From an uncultured Lachnospiraceae bacterium (GTDB lineage Bacteria > Bacillota > Clostridia > Lachnospirales > Lachnospiraceae): 56,738 nt of DNA. Each line of letters opens with the position of its first letter. Positions within the stretch are counted from its first letter, which is position 1. This document shows, piece after piece, positions 55,391 through 56,738 of this stretch. The DNA lies in the NCBI GenBank assembly GCA_947626985.1, contig CANQUG010000016.1, forward strand, positions 1 through 56,738, given 5' to 3'. The notes under the pieces are model-generated. The model was not told the origin of the DNA. It worked only from the letters and a program-made list of their open reading frames with translations, and made no database searches. Made by a program: the position numbers and the translations under genes.

Positions 55391-56738
55391 AAGAAATGGA
55401 GAAGAAGTTCCATTTAATGAGAAGAAGATTACGAACGCAATCTCCAGGGCGAACGGCGAAGTGGAAGAAAAAGATCGTTTGACGGACAAGGAAATGGATA
55501 TCGTAACCATGGCCGTCATTTACGAGATTGACATGCTGAATCGTGCAGTTGATGTGGAAGATATTCAGGAGATTGTTGAGACAGAACTGATGCGCGCCAA
55601 AGCGTATGAAGTGGCTAAACATTATATTCGATATCGCTATGATCATAAGCTGAAGCGGGAAAATGATACCGATAAGCGGATCCTGTCCATTGTTGAGTAT
55701 CGGAACGAGGCTGTAAAACAGGAGAACAGCAACAAAGATCCGGAAATCATACCAACACAGCGAGATTATATTGCCGGGGAAATTTCGAAGGATATCACCA
55801 TGCGAAAATTGCTCCCTGAGGCAGTCGTGCAGGCTCATGAGGATGGACGTATTCATTTCCATGATGCTGATTACTTTATTCAGCATTCCCACAACTGTGA
55901 TCTGGTCAATCTGGAAGACATGCTGCAGAACGGTACCGTGATATCCGGCACACTGATCGAGAAGCCCCATACCTTCAGCACAGCCTGCAATATTGCTACC
56001 CAGATCATTGCACAGGTGGCCAGTTGCCAGTACGGAGGGCAATCTATCAGTCTTGCACATCTGGCGCCATTTGTGGATGACACGAGACAGAGGTATCGGA
56101 AGAAGTATGAAACATTGCTGACGGGCTACATGAGTAAAGCCATCTTTGATGATTTCATTGAAAAGCTGGTGGCAGAAGACATTACCAAAGGTGTTCAGAC
56201 GATCCAGTATCAGGTCGTGACATTGATGACTACGAACGGTCAGGCTCCCTTTATCACCGTCTATATGGATATTAATGAAGCCAGGAATGAGCGTGAGAAG
56301 AAGGACCTTGCTGCCGTGATCGAAGAAACCCTGAGACAGCGTATTCAGGGTGTGAAGAATGAAGTGGGGGGTTGGGTGACTCCGGCGTTCCCGAAGCTCA
56401 TCTATGCTCTTGATGAAAACAACATCCATTCCGAGTCGGAATACTACTATCTGACGGAGCTTGCTGCGGAATGTACGGCGAAGCGGATGGTTCCGGATTA
56501 TATTTCGAATAAGGTGCAAAGAGATTTGAAGAACGGGGATACCTATACCTGTATGGGCTGCCGTTCTTTTCTTACGCCTGATCGCTTTACAGATGCCGGC
56601 GTCGGAAACATTGCGAAGGCTAAAAATTATATTCCGGGACTGCACAAATATTACGGACGCTTTAATCAAGGTGTGGTAACAATTAATCTTCCCGATGTCG
56701 CTTTGAGCTCTAAGGGAGATTTCGCAGCTTTTGATGAT
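55371..56738 (+). CDS. nrdD: Anaerobic ribonucleoside-triphosphate reductase, N-terminal part
   Basis: 456 residues before the window ends. It begins at TTG 55371 (GGGAGGG 9 bases upstream) with TKVIKRNGEEVPFNEKKIT, an ATP-cone allosteric domain, then the catalytic barrel (GRIHFHDADYFIQHSHNCDL, CQYGGQSISL, QGVKNEVGGWVTPAFPKL, YTCMGCRSFLT). The glycyl-radical C-terminus and zinc site lie outside. It reduces NTPs to dNTPs anaerobically with formate. Confidence 0.93.
   Translation, partial: MITKVIKRNGEEVPFNEKKITNAISRANGEVEEKDRLTDKEMDIVTMAVIYEIDMLNRAVDVEDIQEIVETELMRAKAYEVAKHYIRYRYDHKLKRENDTDKRILSIVEYRNEAVKQENSNKDPEIIPTQRDYIAGEISKDITMRKLLPEAVVQAHEDGRIHFHDADYFIQHSHNCDLVNLEDMLQNGTVISGTLIEKPHTFSTACNIATQIIAQVASCQYGGQSISLAHLAPFVDDTRQRYRKKYETLLTGYMSKAIFDDFIEKLVAEDITKGVQTIQYQVVTLMTTNGQAPFITVYMDINEARNEREKKDLAAVIEETLRQRIQGVKNEVGGWVTPAFPKLIYALDENNIHSESEYYYLTELAAECTAKRMVPDYISNKVQRDLKNGDTYTCMGCRSFLTPDRFTDAGVGNIAKAKNYIPGLHKYYGRFNQGVVTINLPDVALSSKGDFAAFDD

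Noticed and set aside
55338..56669. 443-codon reverse ORF opposite nrdD
   Set aside because: It mirrors the nrdD reading frame, which matches the known protein throughout; no ribosome binding site or family pattern on the reverse strand.
24653..56738. Change of genetic code (TGA read as Trp) in the element
   Set aside because: TGA ends many genes at sensible places beside terminators; only one gene has an internal TGA.

Overview
The window reads as a chromosome segment of an anaerobic Firmicute, most likely a gut Lachnospiraceae. Evidence is the AGGAGG-type ribosome binding sites, a leucine T-box, a large 2-hydroxyacyl-CoA dehydratase activator-type protein, many phage and mobile-element protein families typical of that group, and a class III (anaerobic) ribonucleotide reductase. 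Two unlike halves meet near 24.0-24.6 kb.

Host half (1-24010), GC-richer. A carbohydrate block carries the end of a GH31 glycosidase, a GH36 alpha-galactosidase, an alpha/beta hydrolase and a Gfo/Idh/MocA oxidoreductase, with a small yccF-type membrane gene between. Next come an HTH/AAA/PD-(D/E)XK fusion, T-box-controlled leuA, hisH-hisF, ung, a MOP-family flippase, an AT-rich insert with an AAA ATPase and a small partner (defence-like), a second ATPase with a C-terminal nuclease-like domain, and the 1428-residue activator protein. Spacers hold short tandem duplications that often copy a gene's 3' end. A hairpin element upstream of hisH recurs in shortened form upstream of leuA.

Element half (24.6-56.7 kb), AT-richer: a prophage or phage-like element, cut off at the right edge. 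No integrase, capsid, portal or terminase gene is visible, so only one arm is in view. From 24.6 to 34 kb it is an array of small cassettes, typically a 26-bp fixed-spacing motif, a ribosome binding site, a small ORF and a GAGTCC..GGGCTC hairpin terminator; several stop codons lie inside the terminator hairpin. From 34 to 40.7 kb a densely packed run of membrane-anchored proteins, including three full-size DUF6353-like paralogues, leads into a 1399-residue replication protein that fuses an SF3 helicase, a primase-like domain, a 3'-5' exonuclease and a family B DNA polymerase. A putative ssDNA-binding protein, an SF2 helicase, a HAD phosphatase and nrdG-nrdD follow.

The most distinctive feature is a pair of toxin modules. 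Two unrelated toxin-like domains (DUF6883-like and Ntox50-like) are each joined to the same MHHGVKGQKWGVR-type peptide, and each is followed at once by a small beta-rich protein that looks like an immunity partner. Five small genes run against the main direction. Each has a host-type -10 element, in some cases a full -35/-10 promoter, and two are bracketed by inverted repeats.
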